From Alviniconcha marisindica (taxonomy: Eukaryota; Mollusca; Gastropoda; Provannidae), in assembly GCA_018857735.1 (NCBI GenBank), contig JABMCL010002073.1:2057501-2121500 (forward strand): DNA of 64,000 nucleotides, given 5' to 3'. A program made the translations under genes and the position numbers. This document shows, piece after piece, positions 9,768-21,601 of the stretch; within the stretch, counting starts at the first letter, position 1, and each line of letters starts with the position of its first letter. The notes under the pieces are model-generated. The model ran no database searches. It was not told the DNA's origin and was given only the letters and a program-made list of their open reading frames with translations.

Positions 9768-12700
9768 ATATATATATATCACCCCAGCATTTGTCCTCTC
9801 TCTCTTTCTCTCTGGACTAGTTGCAAGGACCAGTTGTTAGACAGGTTTTTGACTGAACCTAAACTACAATCCTTGTAAAATAAAGTTTTCGAGTTCGAGT
9901 TCTCTGCCTATCAATCTCTTTTTCTTTGTTTTTTAGCATTGGCACACACCAGACACACCAACAAACGCACATACACATACATACCTTGTGCTACAACGGC
10001 ACACACAAATTAAAAACTGAGTTTCTTAGGCACTGACTCTCCCAAAAAAATTAAATGCCTCTAGGTGTCTGGTTTTCGTGTGGGCACCACACAAGAGCAG
10101 ATAAGGCAGCTGCTCAAGTTGTTTTTTTTTTGAACAGGAGACAAGAGAGCATTAAAAAAATTTTTATCGAACCCAAAGTTGTTTGTACTGATGTGAGTCG
10201 TAATAGGAACAGGTTTGCTGTTGTTAAATAATTGTCGTTTTGGGGAACTGTTTACCATTTAAAGTATTATTGCATTCAGGCGCGCTTATCGAAATATGTC
10301 GGCTTATCTCATGGAGTCTGCTTGTGTGGACTGAGGGGACTAGTTGTGTGCAGGAAGCTATGTAGGAAGTGTTTTACGTTGTTTAAGATTTCTTGTACTT
10401 TTATTTTTATTTTTGGTGATTAATATATATTTAAAAAATCGAAAAATCTTTTACAGCACAAGAAATGTTACGATTACTTTATTGACCGCTTGGTTGATCC
10501 AAGTCGTATTGTCTCATCAAAAGCACAACTTTGACATATTTAGAAGATAAAAAATTATATTTACAGATTTGCCGAGATCTCGGGTGGAGCTTCACCAAGA
10601 GGAAGCTCTAAAAAAAGAGCAAGAGTTTAACGCCAAACTGGCCGACTTCCCGCACTCTTTCCAGCTACAACGTCACGACCTACTCACGACCGAAGCCATC
10701 AAGAGAATAAGGAACCATCTGGAGGCAGTCCTGGCGTCAAACCATCGGACTACAGCGGAGGAGAAGGTCCGTACGTACAATTTACTGGCCTGCATTCGCG
10801 CCCGACTAGGTCAGCAAAAAGAAGCCTTGGGGGAACTTGACAAGGCTCTTGCTTTGGAAGGCCAGAAAGATAACATAGTGTCTCTTGCCAACAAGGCCGT
10901 CATTCTGTGGCGGATGAAACGGCATGGGGAGGCCTGCGATCAGGTCCAGCGTCTGCACGACCTGAGGAGAGAGTCGGAACGCGACTATTTCCGCTACCTC
11001 GTAGTGAAAGCCAAAGCGGAGCTGGCTGCCAGCTACCTGCATTTTGGACACCGCCATACTGAGCCGGCCATAGAAGCCTTCAGAGATGTCATCCCAGAGA
11101 GCAGAGAGCCAGAAACATCGATGTGGAAGTTTGGCCTCGCTGTGGCGTACCGGCAGTCCCTGCACTTGCAATGTCTTCCACACCTGTTAGACCACAGCGA
11201 TGCGAATCGTCACGAGGAGGTGCTGAAGCTACTGAAGGAGGTTATCGCCGGGGCAGGGGCAGACAATCTAAACCTGAAAGCAAACGCTCACGCAGAGATC
11301 GGGCTCCTGATCCACACCACATTTGATGAGAATACTAAACAGAAACTTTGTTTTTTGGCCAACACAAGTCCCCTAAAATCCGCGAAGACAGCTCTTGCTC
11401 TTGACAAAGAAGATCCGTATATTCTCGTGAAAAGTGGCAGACTCTTCCGCTATCACAAAGATTTGCAGAGCTCGGTGAGGGATCTAAAGAGATCCATACA
11501 AGGTCAGCCTTCTTCGCAGGCGTACCATCATCTTGCTTTGACCTTCAAGGCCATGGCAACCAATTTCAAAAATGGAAAACGTGCGATTCGCAGAGGGGGA
11601 AAAAACCAACAACGCCGAAAAAGAGGCAAGGGGCGAGGAGGAGGAAAATGCGTCATGACACGGGAAGTAGAACAAAAGAATGGTATCGACGAGAAGAGAA
11701 ACACTCGGCAAAAAACTGACGCTGGGGGAAACCAAGCAACAGACGAGAAAGCCTCTGTGGAGGGGCTAGGGGAAAACGCGAAACGTGCTGGTGCTTGCGG
11801 GACGACTTCGAAGCAAGAGAGCTTTGCTGGCATGCTTTGTGAGGGAGGGCCAAGCTCCATGGGGCGAGAAGCAGCACAGAAAGGTCGGTCTGGAACCTTT
11901 ACTTGTGGAACCAACGTGCCTGCGACAGTGGCTGCTGAGATTTCCAATGATTCAGGAGTATTCAGCTTGGACTGCGAGGAAATCCCAGAGACACTGCAAG
12001 AACGCCAGATGCCGAAAACAGGCCAGATGCTGAGAGAAAACCAGACGCTGCCAGAAAGCGAAACGCTGCAAGAAAGCGTGGAACAGATGGCAGTATCTAG
12101 CGCTGAGGGAGGGGTCACTGACGAAGCCGTGGCAATGTTGGATGATGACGATGAAAGTCAACGTGACCACGACTTGCTTATAGACATGGACGAATTGGAA
12201 AATGCCAAGCCAGCTATTGATGACTTGGGTACCAGCAAAGATGCCAGAATCTTCAGGAGACTGATGAGGGCCATAAAATCTCCACCCAACAAAGGCGTCA
12301 CAAAGTTCAGCGAACACGACAAATATGTGCCCGAAGCAATTGAGAATTTCGAAAAGGCGATAGACTTCAGCGAGAGAGAAAATACTCGAGCCATATATGA
12401 CCTCGCGCTGCTGTACAAGGCAATGGGCCAGTTTGGCAAAGCACTGGATCTTTTCGAAGAGATTTACACGAGGCCGGAACAAATGTCAACAGGACCACTT
12501 GACAGAATCGGGGCATATGAGCAAAGTGGCTTGATTCTGATGGAACAGTTGGACGACACGGGTGACAACGAAAAGCAAAAACGAGCAGAGAACATGCTGA
12601 ATTTAGCTCTGTCTGATTCGTACAAATTCTACTCTCGATTGCCCGTCGTTGGAGTCGACATCTACCGTGTGTGGCGTTCTGTGGCCAACCTTCTCAAGTT

Positions 12701-13586
12701 GGCAGACAAACATGACCTCAGTGACCCACTTCAAAAGTTGAAAGACAAACTCAACATACTGAGGATGATAAAGAACCCGGAGAAAACGCTGCCCCTCGTT
12801 CAGAAGCTGGAAGAAATGGCAGACCAGAAGGACGATGTGGAAGGATTAGTGTTGTGCGTCCGTAGCTATTTCGACATGGGCAGCTACGAATCAGCGTTAC
12901 TAATTCTCGAGGCACTCCCGTCAGGAGTGGAGCACTTCTCGCAAGAGTTCATTCAAAAGGTCTACATACACGCGGGAAAGCAGCAACTGCTTCAGAATAC
13001 TAAGACGGCCTTGGTAGTGGCCAGAAAACGCTTCGCCGCAGCCTTCACCGAAATATTTAACCGATCAAGAGCCACCTCCGAGTCTGGTGAAACCATGACC
13101 TGTTCGGACTCGGACACCATGTCCTCCGATGAAGAAGAGAGTCGCGACTCGTGGGATGTGATGTTGCTGCACGACGATGGCGGGAAGAATGCTGGGGAGA
13201 ACTTTGCTGAGGTTCTCCGCGAGGGATGCGGACTCCGTGTAACCTGTATGGCCAAGGACGTCATGCCCGGAAGACTCGAAATGGACGGTGTGCTGAAGAA
13301 CATCACGAGAAGCCGAGTGGCAGTGGTCGTGTTGGCCACTGGACGAAATATGTCCAGAGAACTGAAAGCGTACCTTCACTGCGTTGCCACAAGACAAGTC
13401 TTTGCATTTATGCTGGGCGGTGACTGTGACATCCCCAAACCACTGAAATCATTGAAGTTACGGAAGCGGCTGTTTAAGTTTCCGACACTACTGGTGGACG
13501 CTACGGCAAATGCGTTCAACGAGGAGGCAGCCAATGCCATCGCTGATATCTTCTTGTTCTTTGGGAGAGCACTTTCTTCACACTAA
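9598..13586 (+). CDS. IFIT-like TPR protein with C-terminal TIR-like domain, copy B (complete)
   Basis: Two coding exons are joined in frame: 9598-9622 (donor G|GTAAGC) and 10567-13586 (acceptor TTACAG), giving 1014 aa. The start codon is ATG at 9598, with A at -3, G at +4 and an in-frame TAG two codons upstream. Residues about 60-330 are helical TPR repeats resembling vertebrate IFIT proteins (TYNLLACIRARLGQQKEAL; KAELAASYLHFG; MWKFGLAVAYRQ). A Lys/Arg-rich patch lies at about 340-370, then an acidic, Gln-rich linker, then more TPRs at about 600-720. Residues about 869-1014 form a TIR-like domain: first strand SWDVMLLHDD, box 2 GLRVTCMAKDVMPG, strand RVAVVVLA, then SREL, whose Glu sits where enzymatic TIRs have theirs. 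Immune sensing by the TPR part and signalling or NAD+ cleavage by the TIR part is inferred. Copy A is upstream in the same orientation. Confidence 0.8.
9701..9779. repeat. (CT)n-(TA)n microsatellite
   Basis: A CT run with one interruption passes into a short TA run. It lies in intron 1 of TPR-TIR copy B, just before a retroelement-like 3' end. Confidence 0.95.
9815..9900 (+). mobile_element. Dispersed repeat 3' end (same family as 24700-24775)
   Basis: The segment CTAGTTGCAAGGACCAG...GTTAGACAGG...CTACAATCCTTGTAAAATAAAG matches the reverse complement of 24703-24775 closely. It ends in an AATAAA-containing tail with a short GTTCGAGTTC duplication. This suggests the 3' end of a non-LTR retroelement. 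Only the end is recognisable. Confidence 0.6.
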
Positions 13587-13867
13587 GGGAACTCGAGAAG
13601 CCGAACAGTCCAACAACGCTTTTGCGAATATGTGGATCGACAGCCTCAGATGAAAACGTCACCTGACAGTTGGATCATTATAGAAGAAATTGTTCTGCCA
13701 CTACAAACTCCTTGACTCGCTTAAGTACAATGAACTAGCGGTTGATTTCTGTCCTCGGTTTGTGCAACTGTAACCGAGTCGAGAAGCTATGGAATCACTT
13801 TACTCAAGACCCTAGGACTTGTTCCGATCCTTCAGAAAAAAAATGGTCACCCGCAGATTGTAAGGTA

Positions 13868-14040
13868 GCCCTGCACACAGGCTAGACTGTTCATTTTTTA
13901 CAAAAACCGTATGGACCTTGCCCTATACATAGGCTACTGTTCATTTTTGACGAAAACCGTACGGACCTTGCCCTGCACATAGGCTACTGTTCGTTTTTGA
14001 CGAAAACCGTCTGGACCTTGCCCTACACATAGGCTAGATT
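13868..14040 (+). repeat. Tandem repeat, about 50-bp unit, 3.4 copies
   Basis: A unit containing CTTGCCCTGCACATAGGCTA and TTTTGACGAAAACCGT is repeated head to tail with few differences. It starts about 280 bases after the stop codon of TPR-TIR copy B, so it probably lies in the 3' UTR. Confidence 0.85.
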
Positions 14041-14075
14041 GTATGGACCTTTAAAACTAACAAACAAAATCAGTC

Positions 14076-14094
14076 GGGGGGGGGGGGGGGGGGG
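14076..14094 (+). repeat. Poly-G tract (19 G)
   Basis: An unbroken run of 19 G follows directly after the 50-bp tandem repeat downstream of copy B. Confidence 0.9.
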
Positions 14095-14855
14095 TGAGGG
14101 GTCTTTCACGTTAATATCTTACCAGCTTTGAAACATATGTTGATTCTTGCCAGCTTTGAACTAAATTGAAACTTGTGCCCCACCTCTGTTTTGTCAGTTG
14201 GAAGCTGTCAAAGTGGAATGTGTACCTTAACTCCTCATGAATCTGATGGTGCGTCAGTTTGAATTTTAACACTGTTCCCTGTGCTGGCGGTCTGTGTAGA
14301 CTATTTCTTCTTCTTCTTCTTTTTCTCCAGGGTGATTGTGTGCGTTTTTTTGTTGTTGCTGTTGATTTTCTTTTTCATTTTTTCTTTCTTTTTCTTCCGT
14401 GGTGGTGTGCGCGTACGTGTGTACTTTTAGCAAGTCGTGACTCAGAAAACCCTGGTACCATCTCCACCATCTCACTCAAGGTTAGTTTCTTTAAATAGTT
14501 GTGTTGCACACCAGTCGATTGACGTAAACTACGTTCTCCAGTGTAGCTTCTGGCACTAGGAGATCCTTTTCTCTGATTCTAATAATAATAATAACTCTAA
14601 TATAGCGCTATACCCCGTAAACATTTATGAGCTCGCGGCACTACATTATCAACATCAAAATCCACTTGACAATCAAAAAAGCACAAGTACTATAAATGCA
14701 TACATCAATATCAACATGACAAAAAGCCAGGGTGAAACAAAAAAACAAAAATACTGAGTACTGAGTCGGCCATGGTGTAATCACAGAGCCTGCGCTCGTT
14801 TAGTCCGTGAAAGGTACTGGGTTAAACACCATGTAGCAGACACACTGTCTCGATC

Positions 14856-14861
14856 AATAAA
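14856..14861 (+). terminator. Possible polyadenylation signal for TPR-TIR copy B
   Basis: AATAAA is followed by a short A run, about 1.27 kb after the stop codon. Orientation and distance fit a polyadenylation site, but other AATAAA motifs follow near 15203. Confidence 0.3.
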
Positions 14862-15218
14862 AAAAAAAATCCTTGTCCATCTCCAGCTGCACTCAGCACA
14901 CAGGTCAGATGCTTCTGCTTTTCTTTCTTTTGTTCTTTCTTCTTCTTCTTTTTCTTTTTCTTTTTTTCTTTCTTGTGTGCAGTTACCGTTCATTTGTTGC
15001 TTGAATCCTGGTTGACTGGGCGTTAAAAGCAAAAAGAAACAAGAAGTTACAATTATTTTTGCTTGGAAGTTTTGCACTTTATGTACCAGTCCGATTTGTC
15101 TCATTAAAAAGCTTTCTTTCATAACTTTGTGTTTTGTCTATTGAAAAGTGTCACTGGTTGATTTTCACCCTGTGATTATTAGTGCTGTATTATTATGTCA
15201 CTCAATAAAAATAAAAAT

Positions 15219-15223
<5 letters not shown>

Positions 15224-15255
<32 letters not shown>
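15224..15255. repeat. (TA)n microsatellite
   Basis: This TA dinucleotide run of about 32 bases lies in intergenic sequence. Confidence 0.95.
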
Positions 15256-15261
<6 letters not shown>

Positions 15262-15699
15262 GCTGTACAGTTTGTGGTAGTTTTGGTTTGGTCAGTCTTG
15301 GCAGATTTTAATATCTCGAGTCATCTCAATGAATGTTATGTCTGCACTCCCAGCCTCTGACAGACAACACACGCTATGGATGTGGGTGACCTTCTCTGTT
15401 AAAGGAAGACTGTGAAGTTCAAAGCTTTCTCAAAACGTATTTTGTTCAACGCCGGGTTAAAAGAGATCAAATACAAATGCGAAACTAAGGTGTTTGCATT
15501 TGAAAATGCCCTGTCGAGTATAAATTCACGACAACGATTTTTGTAAATGATGCTTCTCCGCTGGGCAGTCATGTCCAGAGTTTGAAGTGTTAGCTGGGGT
15601 GATGTCTGCAAACACATCGCGCGAAAGATCCATTGTGTGCAGCGATGGACAGAGAGAGAATTTTAACATCCCATCAGCTGCGCAGGGTCAACTCAGGAC

Positions 15700-15730
15700 G
15701 AGAGAGAGAGCGAGAGAGAGAGAGAGAGAG
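15700..15730. repeat. (GA)n microsatellite
   Basis: This GA dinucleotide run of about 30 bases, with one C interruption, lies in intergenic sequence. Confidence 0.95.
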
Positions 15731-17099
15731 AACAAAATAATCTTCAACAGGGCTTTATCTTGATCTCAATCTGGTGGGTGAAACATATTTTAAGCAGGCT
15801 GTTTTTTTAAAGTGCTTTTGACAACTAAAAGCACTTCTGTGTCTATCTCTCTTACACACACACACACACACACACTGTCTCAGAAGACATGTTTCTGAGG
15901 CATCAATCACATTGTTGCTTTATTTCCTAGTAGACATGGTTAAATGCACCACCTGATGCAGCGACCACAAGATGTCACAAAGTATTACTGTGGCATCAAA
16001 GAAAAAGGCATGTAAAGATGGAACAACATGCCAATAAACACCATTCAAATTCCAAATGCTTTTGCAATTTGCCGGAATAATCACAAAATCATACAACTCC
16101 AGCAACCAGATATATGGCATATGCATCTCTTCACTTGTGACAAAAATGTAAATACTGATAAATGCAAATCAAATTTAAAACACAGAATAACAATGAACAT
16201 TAAATGATGATGGCACAAGAAAATGATACACACTCAGTGATCTCTAGTTTCCTTAAAAGGACAGACTGCCTCAGTTAGCTCGTTGCTCACTATTTAACTC
16301 TTGTCAACTGCGATGGTTATATCAAAGCAAAATGAGTTATCAAACTGAGTAAAAGTCGGATTTACTGTTCGTGACACAGGTCACTTTACTTGAACAGGAT
16401 TCAGAACAACAACAAGACAAACAAACAAACAAAACAACAACAAAAAGTTGAATACTCTGAAGATGGTTCGAGAAAAAAATGAAGCTGAAAGACCCGGGAG
16501 AGCAGAAATTCCAAACTGTAGGAATCCACATTAGTAGGGAAAACGGGCAGCGCTGTTAATATGTTATTCTCACCAATGTCCAGCTTAGCAGAATGAATCT
16601 CTGATACTGTAATAGCCCTGGATTTTCAGCAGAGGGGGACCCTTTACTTCCTGTAACTGCATTACTCACTATTGCTTAATTACATCGATCTTATGCAGAA
16701 GATGAATGTACCTCTCTAAATGCACTGAATCATCAAAATGCATGTAAGGTGTACACAGCAAAACTGCCAAGACGTCACAGCCCAACCCATCTTTGATTCC
16801 CCATGGCGTGGCATACTTTGGAGCTGTGTTGGACTGAAGCTGTTATTTTGATCTCCTCTGGTCTCAGGGGGTCAGCCCCTTTAAAAGAAGAAACGAAAGC
16901 TGCTGTAACCTTTACCATTTTTACAGTCTGCACTGCAATGAGTCCACAGCTGCTTTAACCATTACTATTTTTACATCCTTTCCTGTTTCTGGGGATCCCG
17001 TCAGGAACGTGAACAGGTAAATGTCTGCACAGCAGTAAGTCTGGCAATGGTAAGCCATAAAGATGGGGAAACCTATTTTAAAGGCATGTTGTTATGAAA

Positions 17100-17400
17100 G
17101 AATAAGAATATAGTTTATTCGTGCAAATAACAGCCACCGTCTTGTTAACAACAGTGTGTGTGCTTATGGAAGGGCAAATTTACTCGTGGTGGTGTTTACT
17201 CAGTATTGCTTATTCATACAAATGGATTAGAGAAAGGTGCTTCATAGGAATTATCTCTTATTATTATCACTATAGCTAATTATTAGTACAAATAATGGCC
17301 ATGTTTGTATTGAGAACAGTGTGTTCTTACAGAAAACATAAAATAAACATAGCTTGTTCGTGTAAACACTAGTCCTAGTTTTAGTGCTAAACAAAACATG
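17100..17400. repeat. Degenerate tandem repeat, about three copies
   Basis: Three diverged copies carry the order ATAGTTTATTCGTGCAAATA, then AACAGTGTGTGTGCTTA, starting near 17109, 17272 and 17348. They lie downstream of the ATG8-family gene, possibly in its 3' UTR. Confidence 0.5.
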
Positions 17401-19004
17401 AATGTGTAATCAATGATTTTCATTGTACAGTTCATCAGAGTGAGAATAAGCCATTTATACATCAGATGTTAACGTCCTGTCAACTGCACTGGGTCACCTT
17501 AGGAGGATCGGCAGAATGAACAAATCACAAAAAATAACCAGTATGCAAAAATAAATGGTACTGGTCTCCATCATTTCCACAATTGAATTACTGTTAGTTG
17601 TATTGTGACTGAAGTGATACTGAAGCAAAAACAACACATAACGATAAACTTGAACACAAAAATGTTGGTCAGAGGAAAACCTGCACATATATTTTTTAAT
17701 CCATCAGTTTTAAAGATACTGTGTGGAAGGGGTTTTGTAGCATTTGATTCATGACATGGACCCTTGTAAGTGGATACTCCATAAAACACAAGATATAGGT
17801 TAATACTGCTGAAACTGAATTCAGCAACTGTATAAAAGCAACTCAAGATGAGCAAATATCAAGATGCCAAGTAACAAAACATAATACATGTGCAATGAAT
17901 GAAGAATACTGATGAAAATGGACAGTCTTGGAAATAGTACATGGGGTCAAATTCAAGTCTCTCAAATTTTAAACATCCAATCCATTGTTCATCCAAAGAG
18001 TAAAAATGTGTAGGTTCAATAAAATTGAAAGCTTAGTAAAAAACACATTAATAAAAAGAACACCCGTTCTTACCCACCCCTACTCCCAGCACACACACAA
18101 GTTTTGTGACACACAACTGAAACAGGTTTTGTTACACACTTTGAAACAAAACCACATACCTGTGGCATGGTAGTTACACAATCTCTCTCACAGATGTATA
18201 TCCATCAATTTCTCAGTCATACCTATTTTTATTGCTCTCTATTAACCTAAATATTGATTCTCCTTTACATCTTCCAGCAAATTAAACAAAACAAAAAGCT
18301 GAGTTTTTTTTCCTCTCCTAAAATGAAATAAAAAAGACTTATAAATGTGCAAGACTGCAATATAAAACCTCAACAAACAAAATTGTATATATATATTTAT
18401 ATGTATGACAATTTGACATGTAGAATGAAAAACAAATCTATAAAATCAATGCATATCATGGGCAGAAGAAAAGAATGTGTCTCGTCACACTTACGTCAGT
18501 TACATTAAGATTACAAGAGTTTACACAAAACAGTACACTCACAATTTTACATAATTCCAACTGGTTTTCCTTCACACTATTTTGTAAAAGACATCCAAGT
18601 CATATCATTCACAAACACTGAATCAGCTGACACTTCTCAAAACAAAAACAAAACAAAAATGCTCAGGACTTTACAGATGTGTTTTTAGCACTGTCTGTAA
18701 CACAACTTTGTTACAAAGATAAAGAAATAAACACAAAGCCAACATTTTTTGTACCTAGATTCACATGTTGTGGGAATCTTGGGTGCCCATACATTTCTGT
18801 TATAATGTACTGTAACTAGTGTAGGTGATACATTGAAAGATGTAAACAAACACTAGTAATATCAGTTACCATTATCTGGCAGACTCATGTTCCAGGTTGG
18901 CTGCCACTTTTCCCTGCACAAATTCTAGAGACAGTGGAATCACTGCAGTCTATGAAGTTGAAGCAAAAAGCTGAAAAAGTTAATGTGTGTAACCCAGCTC
19001 TATG

Positions 19005-19060
19005 TATTAATTGGATTTTAACGTCCACCAACCACACAGGGCAAACAGTGCTAAACAACA
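19005..19060 (-). mobile_element. Retroposon 3' tail, reverse orientation
   Basis: The reverse complement reads GTGGTTGGTGGACGTTAAAA, matching the motif shared with 6440-6505, 15009, 39595 and 55772. Only the tail is recognisable. Confidence 0.4.
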
Positions 19061-21601
19061 AGCCTTTAGACAAACTCTGGTCACACTGATGAGGTTAAAA
19101 AAAACACCCAAAAACAGAAAAAAATACTTGCAGCAAGCCTTCAGCCAAACCCAAAACGCACTGGAAATGGAAATGCCTGAGAACAACAAGGGCTAGATTG
19201 TGAAGAAGAGAAATAAAAGGAATGCATATTTTCATGAACAATGAAAGCACATGTAGATTTGGAATCCAACAGAATTACAGAATTTTCACAGGGAAACAAA
19301 AACATACTGGTCAATGGAATAATTGCACCAAGACTTTCTCATACATTTATGTACATGACTTTTCAAAGGCAGATAGCAATCAAAAAACCTTGTTTAAAAA
19401 AAAAGCAGATATGAGCTGTGCCAGCCTAAATCTGCCCTAATCACACAGCAGATAGGTAATTTTCCTGATGTTGCTGGGGTTGTTTTATCTAATCAACATC
19501 TTTCTCACGACTTTCCTGATATGATCCAAGTGAATGGACAGGCACATACTTTCTACAAACTAATGTTCATATCGTGACTTTAAAACAGGAATGAATACCC
19601 ATACACTGATATCAATACATTGTACAGCAACTGGTTTTGGCAAATGGATGTTGTCTGATGTTTGATTGAATTGTCAGTGCTTTGGTTCAGTCTTTATTAA
19701 GCACTGATTCAAATGAAATGGGCAAGGTTTGAGTCTTATGTGAAACACAACTTTTGCATTTTATTGCCAAGAATGATGGTGCAAATCCATGGGATGACAT
19801 TTCCCTGGAATCTGCCACATCTCATCACACTCCATGGCCATCCTAGTGCACTGGTTTACTTCTGTACAAGACTGTCTGGGAAACTACCAGAAATACCTAC
19901 TCAACCAATGTTACAGTTATAGTCTGGTTGAGCTGATAAGCAGCATCAAGGGGAGAGCAGAAGCATCCAAAGTCAAACCACAAAGTAAGTAATTCACAAT
20001 TAACATGAGGGCACTTGGATTTAAACACATTCAACTTTCCGTACAGCTTGTTCACTTACTCAGAAAAAGTTGTCCACTTCCATTTTTGTGTACCCTGTTC
20101 TTTCCTCTTCCCAAAGCCCACAATGACCACCGACAAAAAAATAAAAATAAAAATAAAATATAATGTGATTCTGAAGCAAAACCAAGCTGTGTGCATGCCT
20201 GACAACAGACTCAGGTCATTCCAACTCCAAGGACCAGTCTGCCTGAAGATGTCAACAAAGAACCAAATAAACTGTCATCACATGTTCTTCAAGACAGCCA
20301 AAAAGGCACAACGGCTAGAAAAATCTCAATCACTAACCTCCTAGACAGTACAACTCATAAACAGCAAAACAGTACCTGTGATAACGTCAGCTATGTTTGA
20401 TCAAAAGCAAATGCTGAAAACAAAGACTGCTATGATAAACACAGCTGTCAAACCAGACTGTATAATATATCATTGTTGAGACAGATGGACAACATACTGA
20501 ACTTTACATCCAAAATAAAGTAATGAAAGGACAGGGGTAAAAATTTCAAAAAAAGGGGGGGGGGGGGGGGCTGCTATGAAAGACTTCCAGGGATGTTAGT
20601 TTTGTTACTTTCCTTAACAGTAAGTTTTCCACAGCACTGGGACAATGTTCTGAAAACTGAGGCCAGACCTGATGTGTAATTCTGTAAAGCTCGCCTGCAT
20701 GGACTTTGCAAAAACATGAACAATATTCAGAATTTTCAGTGCATCCCACATGGCCTTCAAGATGCAAAACTGGTGCGCAACTTCCTCCTTTTCTTCTTTT
20801 CTTTTGCTTCTGCTATGCACAGTGTGCCATTCTCTCAAAGAGAATCATGAAAAAGTAATAACATTAAGGCTCACTAAAAAATGGGTTTTTTTTTCTTCTC
20901 TTCTTCTCCGTTCATTAACTAGAAGCCAAAGCCATAAAAACAACTTCTGCACGATTCTGATCATGCCTGTAACAACCATACAAAACTGAACTGGTCTGGA
21001 TAAAAATATAAGGACAGAACCAATGTCTGACATTTTGGCAGGTTTGTGACCTTGAAACATTGTCCACAGAACTGGTACTGATTAACAAATAAAGCTCACC
21101 ATGCAAAGTTTTAAAAAAAACAATGCTTTTATAGCGGCTGAGAAAGCGCCAATGTTAAAACTAAAGTTCTGAAAACAGCCAGCCAGCCTAATGCTGGTCA
21201 TTACATATTTACAGTTTTCATCAAAATCAAAGAAGCAACATGTAAATTCTGCAATGGTACTGATCCCTGATTTATGCATTACTGCTGGTTAAAGCGGTTA
21301 CTGTCCATGGCATGGAACAAGACTTCATGTTCAGAAAACATAAATTTTAGTATATTACAAGCATTTAAAGTGATCACATCTGATTCAAACCAAAATCGTA
21401 AAAGCAGTAGAACTTGTAACACCTGACCCTAACATACATCACATGGTCCCATTTTAAGAGTCCCTGTTTCTATTTACATTAATTACACTTCTCCCCTCCT
21501 GTACTTCTTCATGTCCTCTCCTGTACCTTGGAGACAGTTCATCACACACACACAATTCAACTGAAAAAGAAACCGACTAGTCTTGTTGGTGAAGTTCAGG
21601 A

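Larger units (their letters stand above)
9623..10566 (+). other. Intron 1 of TPR-TIR copy B, with retroelement tail
   Basis: This intron separates the 25-base first coding exon from the large second exon. It contains a (CT)n(TA)n microsatellite and a dispersed-repeat end at 9815-9900. No coding sequence is seen. Confidence 0.8.
13587..21601. other. Interval between TPR-TIR copy B and the ATG8-family gene
   Basis: No further coding gene could be supported. The left part is the probable 3' UTR of copy B, with a 50-bp tandem repeat and an AATAAA at 14856-14861. The right part (to 21601) lies downstream of the minus-strand ATG8-family stop codon and may hold its long 3' UTR. It contains (TA)n, (GA)n and (CA)n microsatellites, a poly-G run at 14076-14094, and retroposon tails near 14580, 15009 and 19005. 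Confidence 0.6.

Noticed and set aside
10569..10571. TTG as the start codon of TPR-TIR copy B
   Set aside because: A splice acceptor (TTACAG) lies directly before it, and an upstream exon with ATG 9598, a good start context and a matching donor phase gives a normal animal gene start.
11528..12118. 196-codon minus-strand open frame inside TPR-TIR copy B
   Set aside because: It is antisense to the linker and basic region of a well-supported coding exon, and has no recognisable domain.
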